Of a stretch of 64,000 nucleotides of DNA, positions 27,363-36,290 are shown one piece after another. A model generated the notes under the pieces. It did no database searches and was not told the DNA's origin. It saw nothing but the letters and a program-made list of their open reading frames with translations. How positions within the stretch are numbered: position 1 is the stretch's first letter; each line of letters opens with the position of its first letter. The position numbers and the translations under genes were made by a program. The stretch comes from an uncultured Prevotellaceae bacterium (lineage in GTDB: Bacteria > Bacteroidota > Bacteroidia > Bacteroidales > Bacteroidaceae), in contig CACYRS010000001.1 of the NCBI GenBank assembly GCA_902776935.1, forward strand, positions 62,001 to 126,000. Reading direction: 5' to 3'.

Positions 27363-28526
27363 ATGAAACAGATTATAATGATATGTGATAGGATATTTTT
27401 AAAGGCAAAGTGGTTTTTACCCTTTTACCTTTTTACCTTTTTACCCTTAAATGCCCAGCGGATGGACAACATACCTGTGCACTCAAAATATATAAAGGCA
27501 GTAGATGAATATGTACCCGCCCCTGGTCAACATGTCAATGATGTGCCAGAATATGAGGAGGGTGATACTGAAGCTGATATGATTCGCAAGTGCAATGAAA
27601 GTATTGCGGGAAAAAGTATCACTGTACCTAAAACCGACGCCCATCTTGTGGCTCTTGGTGGATGGGGAGGGTATATTACATTTCATTTTGACCATTCCAT
27701 TGTGAATCTCCCAGGACGACGCGACTTTGCCGTATGGGGAAATGCCTATCAGGAGATGCAGAACCTTGTTTTTGGAGGCATGAATGAAGCAGGTATTGTA
27801 ATGGTTTCCAAGGATGTTAATAAGAACGGACTTTCTGACGACCCATGGTATGAAATTAGTGGAAGCTGTGATGAAGATAGTGTTGGAAAAGTGATGTATA
27901 ACTACGAGGTGACTTATCATAGGAATCCTATGGGTGATATCCCATGGAATGATAATTATGGTAACAGCGGTACTGTCGACCGCAACCACTATCATTTACA
28001 AGAATATTATCCCCAGTGGTTACCAGACGGCCTGACTTTTCGAGGCACACGTCTGCCAGACAACATCTGGAACTACTCAGATAAAGTGGATAAAGGATGG
28101 AGTCCATATTATTATGTTCTTATTGGTTTCCGCTACGGCTATGCTGACAACCTGCCCAACTTCACAGATAAGGCTGATGAGAACTCGTTTAACTACGAGG
28201 GGTGCGGCATCGATATCGGCTGGGCTGTAGATAAGAACCGTCATCCAGTAGAACTCGACTTCATCGATTTCGTACGCGTCTATACTGGTCTTAACCAGAA
28301 GTGCCCTCAACCGGAATGGTGGGGCGAGACTTCCACAGAATTTGGAGGTGCCGAGGATATTCATCTTGAGGAGTCTCTGGCAGCCATCCGTAACAGCCTC
28401 ACTGGCATCCAAAACCTCACAGGGGGACAGGCACAATGTGAGGTTTATGACCTACAAGGCAGAAAAGTCAAGAGTCCAGATAAAGGGCTATACATCAAGA
28501 ATGGAAAGAAATATATCATTAAATAA
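27363..28526 (+). CDS. Secreted cell-surface protein of B12 operons with T9SS-like tail
   Basis: 387 residues: signal peptide, a beta-rich domain with GGWGGYITFHFDHSI, FGGMNEAGIVMVSKDVNKNG, DDPWYEI and LTFRGTRLPDN, then VRVYTGLNQ and GETSTEFGGAEDI. This family regularly stands next to btuB and btuG in Bacteroidota and is usually annotated only as cell-surface protein. The last 30 residues (CEVYDLQGRKV, KGLYIKNGKKYIIK) look like the sorting tail used by type IX secretion in Prevotella. The hydrophobic core of its signal peptide (FLPFYLFTFLPL) is coded by a TTTTTACC repeat. Role in cobamide capture is inferred from the operon. Confidence 0.7.
   Translation: MKQIIMICDRIFLKAKWFLPFYLFTFLPLNAQRMDNIPVHSKYIKAVDEYVPAPGQHVNDVPEYEEGDTEADMIRKCNESIAGKSITVPKTDAHLVALGGWGGYITFHFDHSIVNLPGRRDFAVWGNAYQEMQNLVFGGMNEAGIVMVSKDVNKNGLSDDPWYEISGSCDEDSVGKVMYNYEVTYHRNPMGDIPWNDNYGNSGTVDRNHYHLQEYYPQWLPDGLTFRGTRLPDNIWNYSDKVDKGWSPYYYVLIGFRYGYADNLPNFTDKADENSFNYEGCGIDIGWAVDKNRHPVELDFIDFVRVYTGLNQKCPQPEWWGETSTEFGGAEDIHLEESLAAIRNSLTGIQNLTGGQAQCEVYDLQGRKVKSPDKGLYIKNGKKYIIK
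27414..27447. repeat. TTTTTACC repeat coding a signal-peptide core
   Basis: Four near-identical TTTTTACC units. Ten codons of the signal peptide (FLPFYLFTFL) come from it. The gap just upstream (27344-27362) holds AAAAAGTAAAAAGTAAAA, a related run in the opposite sense. Confidence 0.65.
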
Positions 28527-28553
28527 CATGTTTCACTTAAAACAAAAATCATT

Positions 28554-29312
28554 ATGAAGACAATTAAGTTTTTCGCAATGGCAGCCATCGTATGTGGCGC
28601 AGCTATGTCACTGACCTCTTGTAGTAAGGAAGACAATCCTTCTGGTAAGAGCCTGGTAACCATCGGCTTCGAGGGAGCTAAACTCAATGCCCAGGGCTTC
28701 TGGTGTGGCGATGAGACTGGTACTCCATTTGAGAACTATGGATCACCTGCCTATGCATGCTCTTACACTGAAAGTGGTGTTACATTTCCGGTAAATTGGA
28801 CTCCTTCTTGGTGTAGTTGGTCAGGGTTTGCTATCTCTAACCGCACAGAAAAGACATATAAAAGTGAGACTATGACACCCGACCAGTTCAACAACGTAAC
28901 AGGTAAAGCTCATGGTGGAAAAAATTTCTGTGTTGTTTATACTTTTGGCGAGACTATTGATTTCAGTACAGCGGTTACACTTAAGGGATTCTGGTACACT
29001 AATGAAGCCTGGACTGCAGATGCAATCCTTAATGGTGATGGTTATACACCTGGAAAATTCGGAACCAACGATTGGTTCAAATGTATTATCTCTCCCACCC
29101 CTGCTGAAGGTGTAGGTGGTGCACGTTATGAACTCGACCTCGCCAAGAATGGTGACTACGTAAAGGATTGGCAGTACTGTGATCTCAGCAATGTTGATGC
29201 ATTCAAAAACATCAAGAGCATCTCTTTCAGCTTTGATAGCACAAGAAAGAATGACTGGGGGCTGACCACTCCAACTTACATCTGTATTGATGACCTCATT
29301 ATAGAGAAGTAA
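28554..29312 (+). CDS. DUF4465-type lipoprotein of the B12 uptake operon (possibly BtuH-like)
   Basis: 252-residue lipoprotein with lipobox LTSC (Cys23) followed by SKED, an acidic tail like the surface-export signal of Bacteroides lipoproteins. The body has the DUF4465 look: FWCGDETGTPFENYG, WSGFAISN, NNVTGKAHGGKNFCVVY, LKGFWYTN, and a C-terminal ICIDDLIIEK. Some Bacteroides B12 loci carry a lipoprotein called BtuH that binds cobamide; I believe it belongs here but cannot verify the match. It starts 27 bases after the T9SS-tail gene, all under the same riboswitch. Confidence 0.65.
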   Translation: MKTIKFFAMAAIVCGAAMSLTSCSKEDNPSGKSLVTIGFEGAKLNAQGFWCGDETGTPFENYGSPAYACSYTESGVTFPVNWTPSWCSWSGFAISNRTEKTYKSETMTPDQFNNVTGKAHGGKNFCVVYTFGETIDFSTAVTLKGFWYTNEAWTADAILNGDGYTPGKFGTNDWFKCIISPTPAEGVGGARYELDLAKNGDYVKDWQYCDLSNVDAFKNIKSISFSFDSTRKNDWGLTTPTYICIDDLIIEK

Positions 29313-29330
29313 CCTTGCTCATATTAATAG

Positions 29331-30449
29331 ATGAGATACGTTAATTTATTATTGTTAGCAGTATTGCTCGCTGCCTGCAGAGGGGGAAGGACCTCCTCTG
29401 CAGAGGCAGCGGGCGACTCTGTTACCTTTAAGTATGCCACACAGCTGAGTATCGTGAGATACGACGGATATACTGTGGCATCACTAAAAAACCCTTGGAA
29501 AGAGGGCATGACCCTTCATCGTTATGTACTCGTTCCCTCCGACCGCGATCTTCCTCCGCATCTGCCTAACGGCACCATCATCCGCACACCTGTCAGTAGG
29601 GCCGTGATGTTTACCACAGTCCACTGCGCCATGATGATGGAGTTCGGCAAACAAGACTGTATCTCTGGTGTTGCAGATCTGAAATATATTAAGATACCCT
29701 GGGTTCAGCAAGGAGTGAAAGATGGACGTATCTCCGATGTTGGCGATGGTATGAGTCCAGTCATTGAGAAGATCATCGACCAACGACCTGACGTACTCTT
29801 CCTCTCTCCCTTCGAAAACAGCGGAGGCTATGGAAAACTCGAAGAAATCAACATCCCCATCGTGGAGTGTGCTGAGTATATGGAACCTTCACCATTGGCC
29901 CGTGCAGAGTGGATACGTTTCTATGGTATGCTTTTCGGTTGTGAACAGCGTGCCGACAGTCTCTTCCATGTCACCGACAGCAGCTATCAGTCACTGAAGG
30001 CCATCGCCAAGACGGCCAAGAAGAATCCTTCCGTGCTGCTCGACAAGATTACTGGCAGCGTGTGGTATATTCCTGGTGGCAAGAGTACCATTGGACAGAT
30101 GGTACAGGATGCTGGAGGAATCAGTCCTTGGAATGCTGATACTCACAGCGGCTCTGTATCCCTGCCCTTTGAAGCTGTACTGGAGAAAGGTGGTGAGGCC
30201 GACGTATGGCTCTTCCGCTATAGCAGCGACCACGACATCACTTACCCAGAACTGCTTGCTGACCATCATGGGTACAGTCAGTTCAAAGCCTGGCGTAACC
30301 ACGAGGCTTATGGATGTAACGTAGAACTAGGTCCGTTTTATGAAGAGACACCCTTCCATCCCGACTGGCTGCTGAATGATTTCATCAGCATTCTCCACCC
30401 CGAGATAGAAGGGCTTAATCCTCCGCGTTATTTCAAGCGTCTCCCTTAG
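29331..30449 (+). CDS. btuF: Cobamide ABC transporter substrate-binding lipoprotein, BtuF-like
   Basis: 372-residue periplasmic lipoprotein (lipobox LAAC, Cys16) of the BtuF/FecB class with two alpha/beta lobes joined by a long helix. PDVLFLSPFENSGGYGKLEE and the PLARAEWIRFYGML helix are characteristic of the Bacteroidota branch. As last gene of the riboswitch operon it should hand cobamide to a BtuC/BtuD importer. No permease follows; two genes on the other strand intervene before a BtuC-like gene at 33339. Its stop overlaps the tail of the DUF3467 gene by 17 bases. Confidence 0.85.
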   Translation: MRYVNLLLLAVLLAACRGGRTSSAEAAGDSVTFKYATQLSIVRYDGYTVASLKNPWKEGMTLHRYVLVPSDRDLPPHLPNGTIIRTPVSRAVMFTTVHCAMMMEFGKQDCISGVADLKYIKIPWVQQGVKDGRISDVGDGMSPVIEKIIDQRPDVLFLSPFENSGGYGKLEEINIPIVECAEYMEPSPLARAEWIRFYGMLFGCEQRADSLFHVTDSSYQSLKAIAKTAKKNPSVLLDKITGSVWYIPGGKSTIGQMVQDAGGISPWNADTHSGSVSLPFEAVLEKGGEADVWLFRYSSDHDITYPELLADHHGYSQFKAWRNHEAYGCNVELGPFYEETPFHPDWLLNDFISILHPEIEGLNPPRYFKRLP

Positions 30450-30744
30450 GAGTAAAGGGTGAGATAGTACGAGGTTCCTGATTAGGAATCTTTATCTCAC
30501 CAAACTCACGCTCGTAACGGTATATATTCTCCTGAAGAGCACCCAGAAGACGCTTTGCATGTTCTGGGGCGAGGATTACGCGACTCTTCACCTGTGCCTT
30601 TGGGACACCAGGAAGGACACGTGCGAAGTCAATCACAAAATCACTCGATCCGTGGGTGATGATTGCGAAGTTAGCATACTCACCCTGTGCCACATCTACT
30701 GGCAGTTCTATCTGCAGACCTTGCTGCTTATCATTCTCTTCCAT
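30433..30744 (-). CDS. DUF3467 small protein
   Basis: 103 residues, cytosolic, no signal. The pattern ANFAIITHGSSDFVIDFARVLPG and RVILAPEHAKRLLGALQENI is that of DUF3467, a common small Bacteroidota protein of unknown function. It starts 12 bases after the stop of the GH3 gene and shares its promoter. Its 3' end overlaps the btuF tail on the other strand. Confidence 0.85.
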   Translation of the reverse strand: MEENDKQQGLQIELPVDVAQGEYANFAIITHGSSDFVIDFARVLPGVPKAQVKSRVILAPEHAKRLLGALQENIYRYEREFGEIKIPNQEPRTISPFTPKGDA

Positions 30745-30756
30745 AACTCTTATTAC

Positions 30757-33237
30757 TTAAATATTAGGTTCATCCCATACCTTCGTCTGGGAACAAGCTG
30801 TAGGTACTGTCTGATTACCTACCTTCAAATTGAAATCACCCTCTTCGAGAGTCCACTTGCCGTCAGCACCTACGAAGGCGAGGTTCTTTGCAGGCAGTTG
30901 GAAAGTGACGGTCTTCACCTCGCCTGGTTCCAAAGCAATCTTGGTGAAGTCACGCAGACGCTTGTTGTCAGGCACGATACTTGCCACGAGGTCGCTAGAA
31001 TACAACAGCACAGCCTCCTTACCGGCACGACTGCCAGTATTCTTCACATCCACAGTTACGGTAAGGATATCATCGGCTGTGAATGAAGGCTTGTCGACTT
31101 TCAGGTTTGAATACTCGTATGTGGTATAGCTGATACCGTAACCGAATGGCCACTGCAGCGACACCTTCGCATCGTAGTTATAAGCACCTGCCATAGTACC
31201 AACCTCCTCAGAAACCTTATAGTCATAAGTGTTCAGTGAGTTGATCTCACGAGGATAGGTATAAGGCATCTTAGCCGAGAAGTTGGCATCGCCTGCAAGA
31301 AGGTTAGCGAGAGCATCACCTCCATAGTTGCCTGGGATGAGGATATTAACCACAGACTTTGCCAGAGGTTCGATGTCGGCAATCAGACGAGGACGCCCCT
31401 CATTAAGTATCAGGATAATAGGTTTACCAGTCTTTGCCAGTTCCTTCACGAGGTTACGCTGGTTCTCTGAGAGCCAGAGGTCAGAGAGGTTACCCGGTGT
31501 CTCTGTATACGAGTTCTCACCGATGGCAGCGATGATGATATCAGCCTTAGCAGCTGCTGCGACTGCCTTTTCTATCTGAGGTTCGTTCTCATCATAGTAA
31601 GCTCCGTCCTCTTTATATGTCACACCTTGCTCCAGGATAATATTCTCCTTACCATACTTATTACATAGAGCCTCATATATGGTATTGTATTTCTCTGCGA
31701 GGTCCTCGGCTTTCGATCCCTGCCAGGTGTAACTCCATCCACCATGCAGGCAGCGCATCTGGTTGGCGTTAGGACCAGTGAGCAGGATCTTCTTACCCTT
31801 AACGAGAGGCAGGAGACCGTCGTTCTTCAGGAGGACGATTGACTCCTCGGCTGCCTGGAGAGCCTTTGCGGCAAACTCATCACAACCGAACTTTTCAAAT
31901 CCCTTGCCACCGGTATTCGGCTCTGTAAAGAGGTTAAGACGATATTTTACACGGAGGATACGGCGAACGGCATCATCGATACGGCTCATGGGCACCTTAC
32001 CCTCGTTAACCAGTTCCTTCAGCAACACGCAGAACTCCACGCTGTATGGATCCATCGACATATCTATACCGGCGTTGATAGCAATACGGATGGCGTCTTT
32101 CTTATCCTTTGCCACCTTCTCACGAGTATATAGGTTATTGATGTCAGCCCAGTCGGTAACGAGCATTCCATCCCATCCCAGATCCTCCTTCAACCACTTT
32201 GTAAGATACTCATAGCTGGCATGAACGGGAACTCCGTTGACAGATGCAGAATTAACCATCATCGTCAGTGTTCCAGCGAGTGCGGCAGCCTTAAATGGCT
32301 CGAAATATTTCTCGCGTATCATCTGTGGAGACAGATATGCAGGGGTACGGTCCTTACCTGTCCAAGGAGCTCCGTAGGCGAAATAGTGCTTTGTGCTGGT
32401 ACCTACGTGGAAACGGTCGATATGGTTAGGATCATCGCCCTGATAACCCTTTATCTCTGCCACTACCATCTTCGAATTCAGGATGGCATCCTCACCGAAG
32501 CTCTCATAGACACGAGGCCAACGTGGGTCGCGACTTAGATCCACCACAGGATTATAAACCCAAGGACAGTTGGCTGCACGACTCTCATATGCCGTTATCT
32601 CTGCTCCGATAAATGCGAGGTCGGTATTAAACGATGCACCCAGATTGATTGGCTGAGGGAAGAGTGTTCCTCCCTGAGTATAAGTAACACCGTGGTTGTG
32701 GTCGAGACCATAGATATCAGGTATACCGATATACTTCATCGACTTCTCCTGAATCAGCTTTATCCATTCCTGCCACTGGTCAACGCTTGGGGCACGAGTA
32801 CCTGGGGCATTGAGAATAGAGCCCACCTTCCATTTCGAGATAAGTGTGTCGAGCATCGTCTCGTTGAGTTTCCAGACCCGCTTGGTGTCACCTGAGTATA
32901 TATCTACCGGGAATCCTCCCAGCTTGTCAATAATCTCCTGATCGGTCATCTTCAGAATCGCCTTCGTCTCTTCTGCCGACCTGCCATACTGCTGCATTAC
33001 ACTGCGTACCTTCTCGAGGTCTACCTTGGCGTTCTCAATAGTCATCTTACCCATCACGTCGAGGTTCAGCTCCAACATCTGGCCGATCTTCTCGTCGAGG
33101 GTCATCTTCTTGAGAGTCTTCTCAATTTTTGCCTCCATTTTCGCATCACGCGGGATAGCCGGTGTAACACTGCTCTGAGCCATGGCAACACCAACGGCAC
33201 AGCCAATAATAATGCTTGTCAAAGTCTTTTTCATCAT
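30757..33237 (-). CDS. Secreted beta-glucosidase, GH3 (BglX-like)
   Basis: 826-residue exo-glycosidase with a signal peptide (GVAMAQS). Layout is N-terminal TIM barrel, alpha/beta sandwich, and C-terminal fibronectin-III-like domain. Recognised blocks are [14 protein letters not shown] [32 protein letters not shown], and [11 protein letters not shown] where the aspartate (about residue 361) is the nucleophile; SDW is more usual, TDW here is conservative. [15 protein letters not shown] marks the FnIII-like domain. Promoter box TATCTTTG at 33273-33280. It and DUF3467 separate the B12 binding protein from the permease. Confidence 0.93.
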   Translation of the reverse strand: MMKKTLTSIIIGCAVGVAMAQSSVTPAIPRDAKMEAKIEKTLKKMTLDEKIGQMLELNLDVMGKMTIENAKVDLEKVRSVMQQYGRSAEETKAILKMTDQEIIDKLGGFPVDIYSGDTKRVWKLNETMLDTLISKWKVGSILNAPGTRAPSVDQWQEWIKLIQEKSMKYIGIPDIYGLDHNHGVTYTQGGTLFPQPINLGASFNTDLAFIGAEITAYESRAANCPWVYNPVVDLSRDPRWPRVYESFGEDAILNSKMVVAEIKGYQGDDPNHIDRFHVGTSTKHYFAYGAPWTGKDRTPAYLSPQMIREKYFEPFKAAALAGTLTMMVNSASVNGVPVHASYEYLTKWLKEDLGWDGMLVTDWADINNLYTREKVAKDKKDAIRIAINAGIDMSMDPYSVEFCVLLKELVNEGKVPMSRIDDAVRRILRVKYRLNLFTEPNTGGKGFEKFGCDEFAAKALQAAEESIVLLKNDGLLPLVKGKKILLTGPNANQMRCLHGGWSYTWQGSKAEDLAEKYNTIYEALCNKYGKENIILEQGVTYKEDGAYYDENEPQIEKAVAAAAKADIIIAAIGENSYTETPGNLSDLWLSENQRNLVKELAKTGKPIILILNEGRPRLIADIEPLAKSVVNILIPGNYGGDALANLLAGDANFSAKMPYTYPREINSLNTYDYKVSEEVGTMAGAYNYDAKVSLQWPFGYGISYTTYEYSNLKVDKPSFTADDILTVTVDVKNTGSRAGKEAVLLYSSDLVASIVPDNKRLRDFTKIALEPGEVKTVTFQLPAKNLAFVGADGKWTLEEGDFNLKVGNQTVPTACSQTKVWDEPNI

Positions 33238-33272
33238 AATCCGTCTTAGTTATAATTCTTTTTATTTGGCTA

Positions 33273-33330
33273 CAAAGATACAAAAAAACGTGAAATGACG
33301 TATGACATTTGAGATTTTTTAGTATTTTTG
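33273..33330. promoter_or_regulatory. Divergent promoters, GH3 gene and btuC-like gene
   Basis: TATCTTTG on the minus strand (33273-33280) and TATTTTTG on the plus strand (33323-33330). The latter ends eight bases before the ATG at 33339, leaving almost no leader and no room for a riboswitch. Confidence 0.65.
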
Positions 33331-33338
33331 CATCAGAA

Positions 33339-34349
33339 ATGAGCAAAGGCGTATCATATTGCCTAGGATTAGGGCTGCTGATAGTCATTCTCTTCATCCT
33401 TAATCTTGTGATGGGATCTATCCGGATTCCTGTCTCAGATGTGTTCAGCATTCTCCTTGGCGATGAGAGCGAAAAAGCCTCGTGGCGATTTATCGTCCTT
33501 GAGTCCCGTCTTCCCCAAGCCATCACAGCTGTACTTTGTGGTGGAGCTCTGGCCGTTAGCGGTCTGATGCTTCAGACGGCTTTCCGCAATCCTCTTGCTG
33601 GTCCGAGCATCTTCGGTATCAACAGCGGTGCCGGTCTTGGTGTGGCTCTGGTGATGCTCCTACTGGGAGGAAGCATCTCTGCCGGTTCGGTAAGTATCTC
33701 GGGGTTCGTAGCCATACTGATAGCTGCATTCATAGGGGCAATGGCGGTGATGGCCATAATCTTCTTCTTCTCCAGTATAGTAAGAAACAATGTGATGCTG
33801 CTCATCATCGGCATCATGATAGGATATATCTCCAACTCAGCAATCTCGCTGCTTAACTTCTTCGCTACCGACGAGGGAGTGAAGTCGTATATGGTTTGGG
33901 GAATGGGTTCGTTCGGAGGGGTATCGATGAAGACGATGCCTGTCTTTGCTTCCGTTTCCATCGTCGGACTCATTGGGACCCTGTTGCTGATAAAGCCCTT
34001 AAATGCCCTTATGCTGGGCGACAGGTATGCCGAGAATCTGGGCATAGACATCCTTCGCACCCGCAATTGGTTGCTGATAGTAACGGGATTGCTGACAGCG
34101 ATAACTACAGCCTTCTGTGGTCCCGTAGCCTTTATCGGTCTGGCTGTGCCACATATAGCCCGACTGATTCTCACCACCGACAACCATCGTGTACTGCTTC
34201 CAGCCACTATCCTCTGTGGTGCCGTCATTGCACTTATCTGCAATCTGATATGCTTCCTTCCAGGCGAGAACGGAGTCATCCCTCTCAATGCCGTAACGCC
34301 TATTATGGGCGCTCCTGTGATAATATATGTGATAGCAAAAAAACATTAG
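33339..34349 (+). CDS. btuC: FecCD/BtuC-type ABC permease
   Basis: 336-residue inner-membrane permease with about ten helices. LPQAITAVLCGGALAVSGLMLQ, FRNPLAGPSIFGINSGAGLG and ILCGAVIALICNL are the standard BtuC/FhuB signatures; ALMLGDRYAENLGI is the coupling region to the ATPase. The ATG at 33339 follows a promoter box; an upstream TTG would sit before the box. It probably works with the BtuF of 29331-30449, but no ATPase gene follows: the next gene, two bases on, is a sensor kinase-like protein. Confidence 0.87.
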   Translation: MSKGVSYCLGLGLLIVILFILNLVMGSIRIPVSDVFSILLGDESEKASWRFIVLESRLPQAITAVLCGGALAVSGLMLQTAFRNPLAGPSIFGINSGAGLGVALVMLLLGGSISAGSVSISGFVAILIAAFIGAMAVMAIIFFFSSIVRNNVMLLIIGIMIGYISNSAISLLNFFATDEGVKSYMVWGMGSFGGVSMKTMPVFASVSIVGLIGTLLLIKPLNALMLGDRYAENLGIDILRTRNWLLIVTGLLTAITTAFCGPVAFIGLAVPHIARLILTTDNHRVLLPATILCGAVIALICNLICFLPGENGVIPLNAVTPIMGAPVIIYVIAKKH

Positions 34350-34351
34350 AT

Positions 34352-36271
34352 ATGAATACCAATAACCAAAAGACCCGTTTGGCACTTATTCTGAAAACCG
34401 GCAGGCTACGTCTGTGGTTCTATTACCCTGCCACGCGGCATTACTGTTACCTTTCTGAAGCCGGTGAATACGGACGTGAATACAATCCTACAGAGTTTGC
34501 ACAGTTCTTCCATCGTGACGATATGGAGACCTTACGCAGCACTGTCTTCGATATCTGCGACTGCAAACAGGATACCGGCAAGGTATCCATGCGCAGCAGG
34601 GCAAAAACCGAGTCGGAGTGTCTGCACTATGAGATATCCATATCTGTTGTCAGTCGCAATGACGAAGGCATACCCACTTCGATTATGGGTATCCAGCATG
34701 ATGTTACAGAGGAGTATCGTCGGAAGGAGAAAATCCGTCAGCTACTGGTACGTTACCACACCATCTTCAACTCTTCGCTGCTCGACATGCTGTACTACGA
34801 CAACAACGGTGTGCTTAAAGATATCAACGAACGAGCCTGCAAGGCCTTTAATGTTCAGAGTCGTGAACAGGTGCTCGACGGCAGTTTCATTCTGAAGAAC
34901 AATCCCTTCTACAGCCAGATACCCATCAATGAGATGGATAATTCGCATACCGGCAGCATCATCGACTTCAGTGAGTTCCAGACCCCGGAATACCGTCTTG
35001 AGGAGTTTGACTTGAAAGGCAAGATGTATTATGAGTCGACCATCAACCCCATCCGAAACGAAATGGGGGAGTTGGAAGGTGTGTTTATGTCGGGTCATGA
35101 CATCTCAGAGATGGTGGAGTCATACCATCGTCAGGAGGATGGCGTAAAGAAACTAAAACAGGGAACAGATAATATCAAGCAGTATATCGCCAACATCGAC
35201 TATGCCTTGAGCGTCAGCGGTGTCCAGCTGGTAAACTATTACCCCCACGCCTTTACCTTTGAGATTATAAACAGGGAAACAGGCAATAAGCTCCATATGT
35301 CGCAACTGCGATGCATCCGTCTGGCCACACCCCGTTTCCGTCGTACAGTCAACAGTGTGTTGAACCGTATGGACCACCTTACAAAGAACGGTATCACCCA
35401 GGCCATTGAGATAGAGATACGCGACAAGAAAGGGCGACAGATATGGCTGTTGTTCAACATGGTGCCGATGCTCAATGCCGAAGGCTGTGTGGAACGCTAT
35501 TTCGGAATGTTCCGCGACATCACCGACATGGTGGAGACCGAACAGCGCTTGGCTGTAGAGACAAAGAAAGCCCAGGAAACGGAGCAGCTTAAGCAGACCT
35601 TCCTTACCAATATGAGTTATGAGATCCGTACCCCACTGAATAACATCCTCGGCTTTGCAAAACTCTTTACCGACGATCATGATGAGTGCGATGAACCACT
35701 CTTTGTCAGTCAGATAAAGGAAAATACCAACGAGCTGTTGCTTCTGGTTAACGACATCCTCTATATCTCTCGCCTCGATGCTAATATGGAGGAGTATAAG
35801 AAAGAAGAGGTAGACTTCGCCATGAGCTTCGAGAGTATGTGCCGCAATGGAATGGTTAATATCCAACCCGATGTACAGGTCTTAGTCAACCAGCCTTACA
35901 ACAGCCTGGTGGTGGATGTCGACATCAATCACTTGTCGATGATCATCCATCGCCTGTGTACCCTCTCGTGTCTTTTTACCTCTCATGGCTCCATCATCGT
36001 CAGCTATGAGTATCACCGTGGTGAACTGACATTCCATCTCGAAGATACCGGCCTGGGATTCACGAAAGAAGAGCTGCCACATATCTTCGACCATTTCTCG
36101 CGCGATATAAAAGGTGAGATAAGAGGTTCCGGCCTCGACCTTCCGATAGTACAGCTGCTGACCCGTCAGATGGGCGGTAGCATTGAAGTACAGTCAGAAT
36201 ACCAGAAGGGCACCAGCGTATGGGTTTCAATACCTTGTACAGCCTCTGTTATTGAAAAGAAAAGATCATGA
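34352..36271 (+). CDS. PAS sensor protein, degenerate histidine kinase (pseudokinase)
   Basis: 639 residues, no obvious membrane segment: PAS-like domains (about residues 40-270), a further sensor region, then HisKA and HATPase domains. The H-box reads FLTNMSYEIRTPLNN, with tyrosine (residue 423) where the phosphorylated histidine belongs. The N-box lacks the usual asparagines (MIIHRLCTLSCLF), and the G2 box is GSGLDLPI instead of GTGLGL; the G1 box DTGLGF is intact. It is thus unlikely to autophosphorylate. The very similar-sized neighbour downstream has all motifs, so the pair looks like a duplication in which one copy lost catalysis. It begins two bases after btuC. Confidence 0.85.
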   Translation: MNTNNQKTRLALILKTGRLRLWFYYPATRHYCYLSEAGEYGREYNPTEFAQFFHRDDMETLRSTVFDICDCKQDTGKVSMRSRAKTESECLHYEISISVVSRNDEGIPTSIMGIQHDVTEEYRRKEKIRQLLVRYHTIFNSSLLDMLYYDNNGVLKDINERACKAFNVQSREQVLDGSFILKNNPFYSQIPINEMDNSHTGSIIDFSEFQTPEYRLEEFDLKGKMYYESTINPIRNEMGELEGVFMSGHDISEMVESYHRQEDGVKKLKQGTDNIKQYIANIDYALSVSGVQLVNYYPHAFTFEIINRETGNKLHMSQLRCIRLATPRFRRTVNSVLNRMDHLTKNGITQAIEIEIRDKKGRQIWLLFNMVPMLNAEGCVERYFGMFRDITDMVETEQRLAVETKKAQETEQLKQTFLTNMSYEIRTPLNNILGFAKLFTDDHDECDEPLFVSQIKENTNELLLLVNDILYISRLDANMEEYKKEEVDFAMSFESMCRNGMVNIQPDVQVLVNQPYNSLVVDVDINHLSMIIHRLCTLSCLFTSHGSIIVSYEYHRGELTFHLEDTGLGFTKEELPHIFDHFSRDIKGEIRGSGLDLPIVQLLTRQMGGSIEVQSEYQKGTSVWVSIPCTASVIEKKRS

Positions 36272-36290
36272 CCATTAAACTTACAGACAA

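Noticed and set aside
35153..35866. 237-codon minus-strand frame in the pseudokinase gene
   Set aside because: Antisense of a recognisable PAS/HisKA gene, no promoter or motif.
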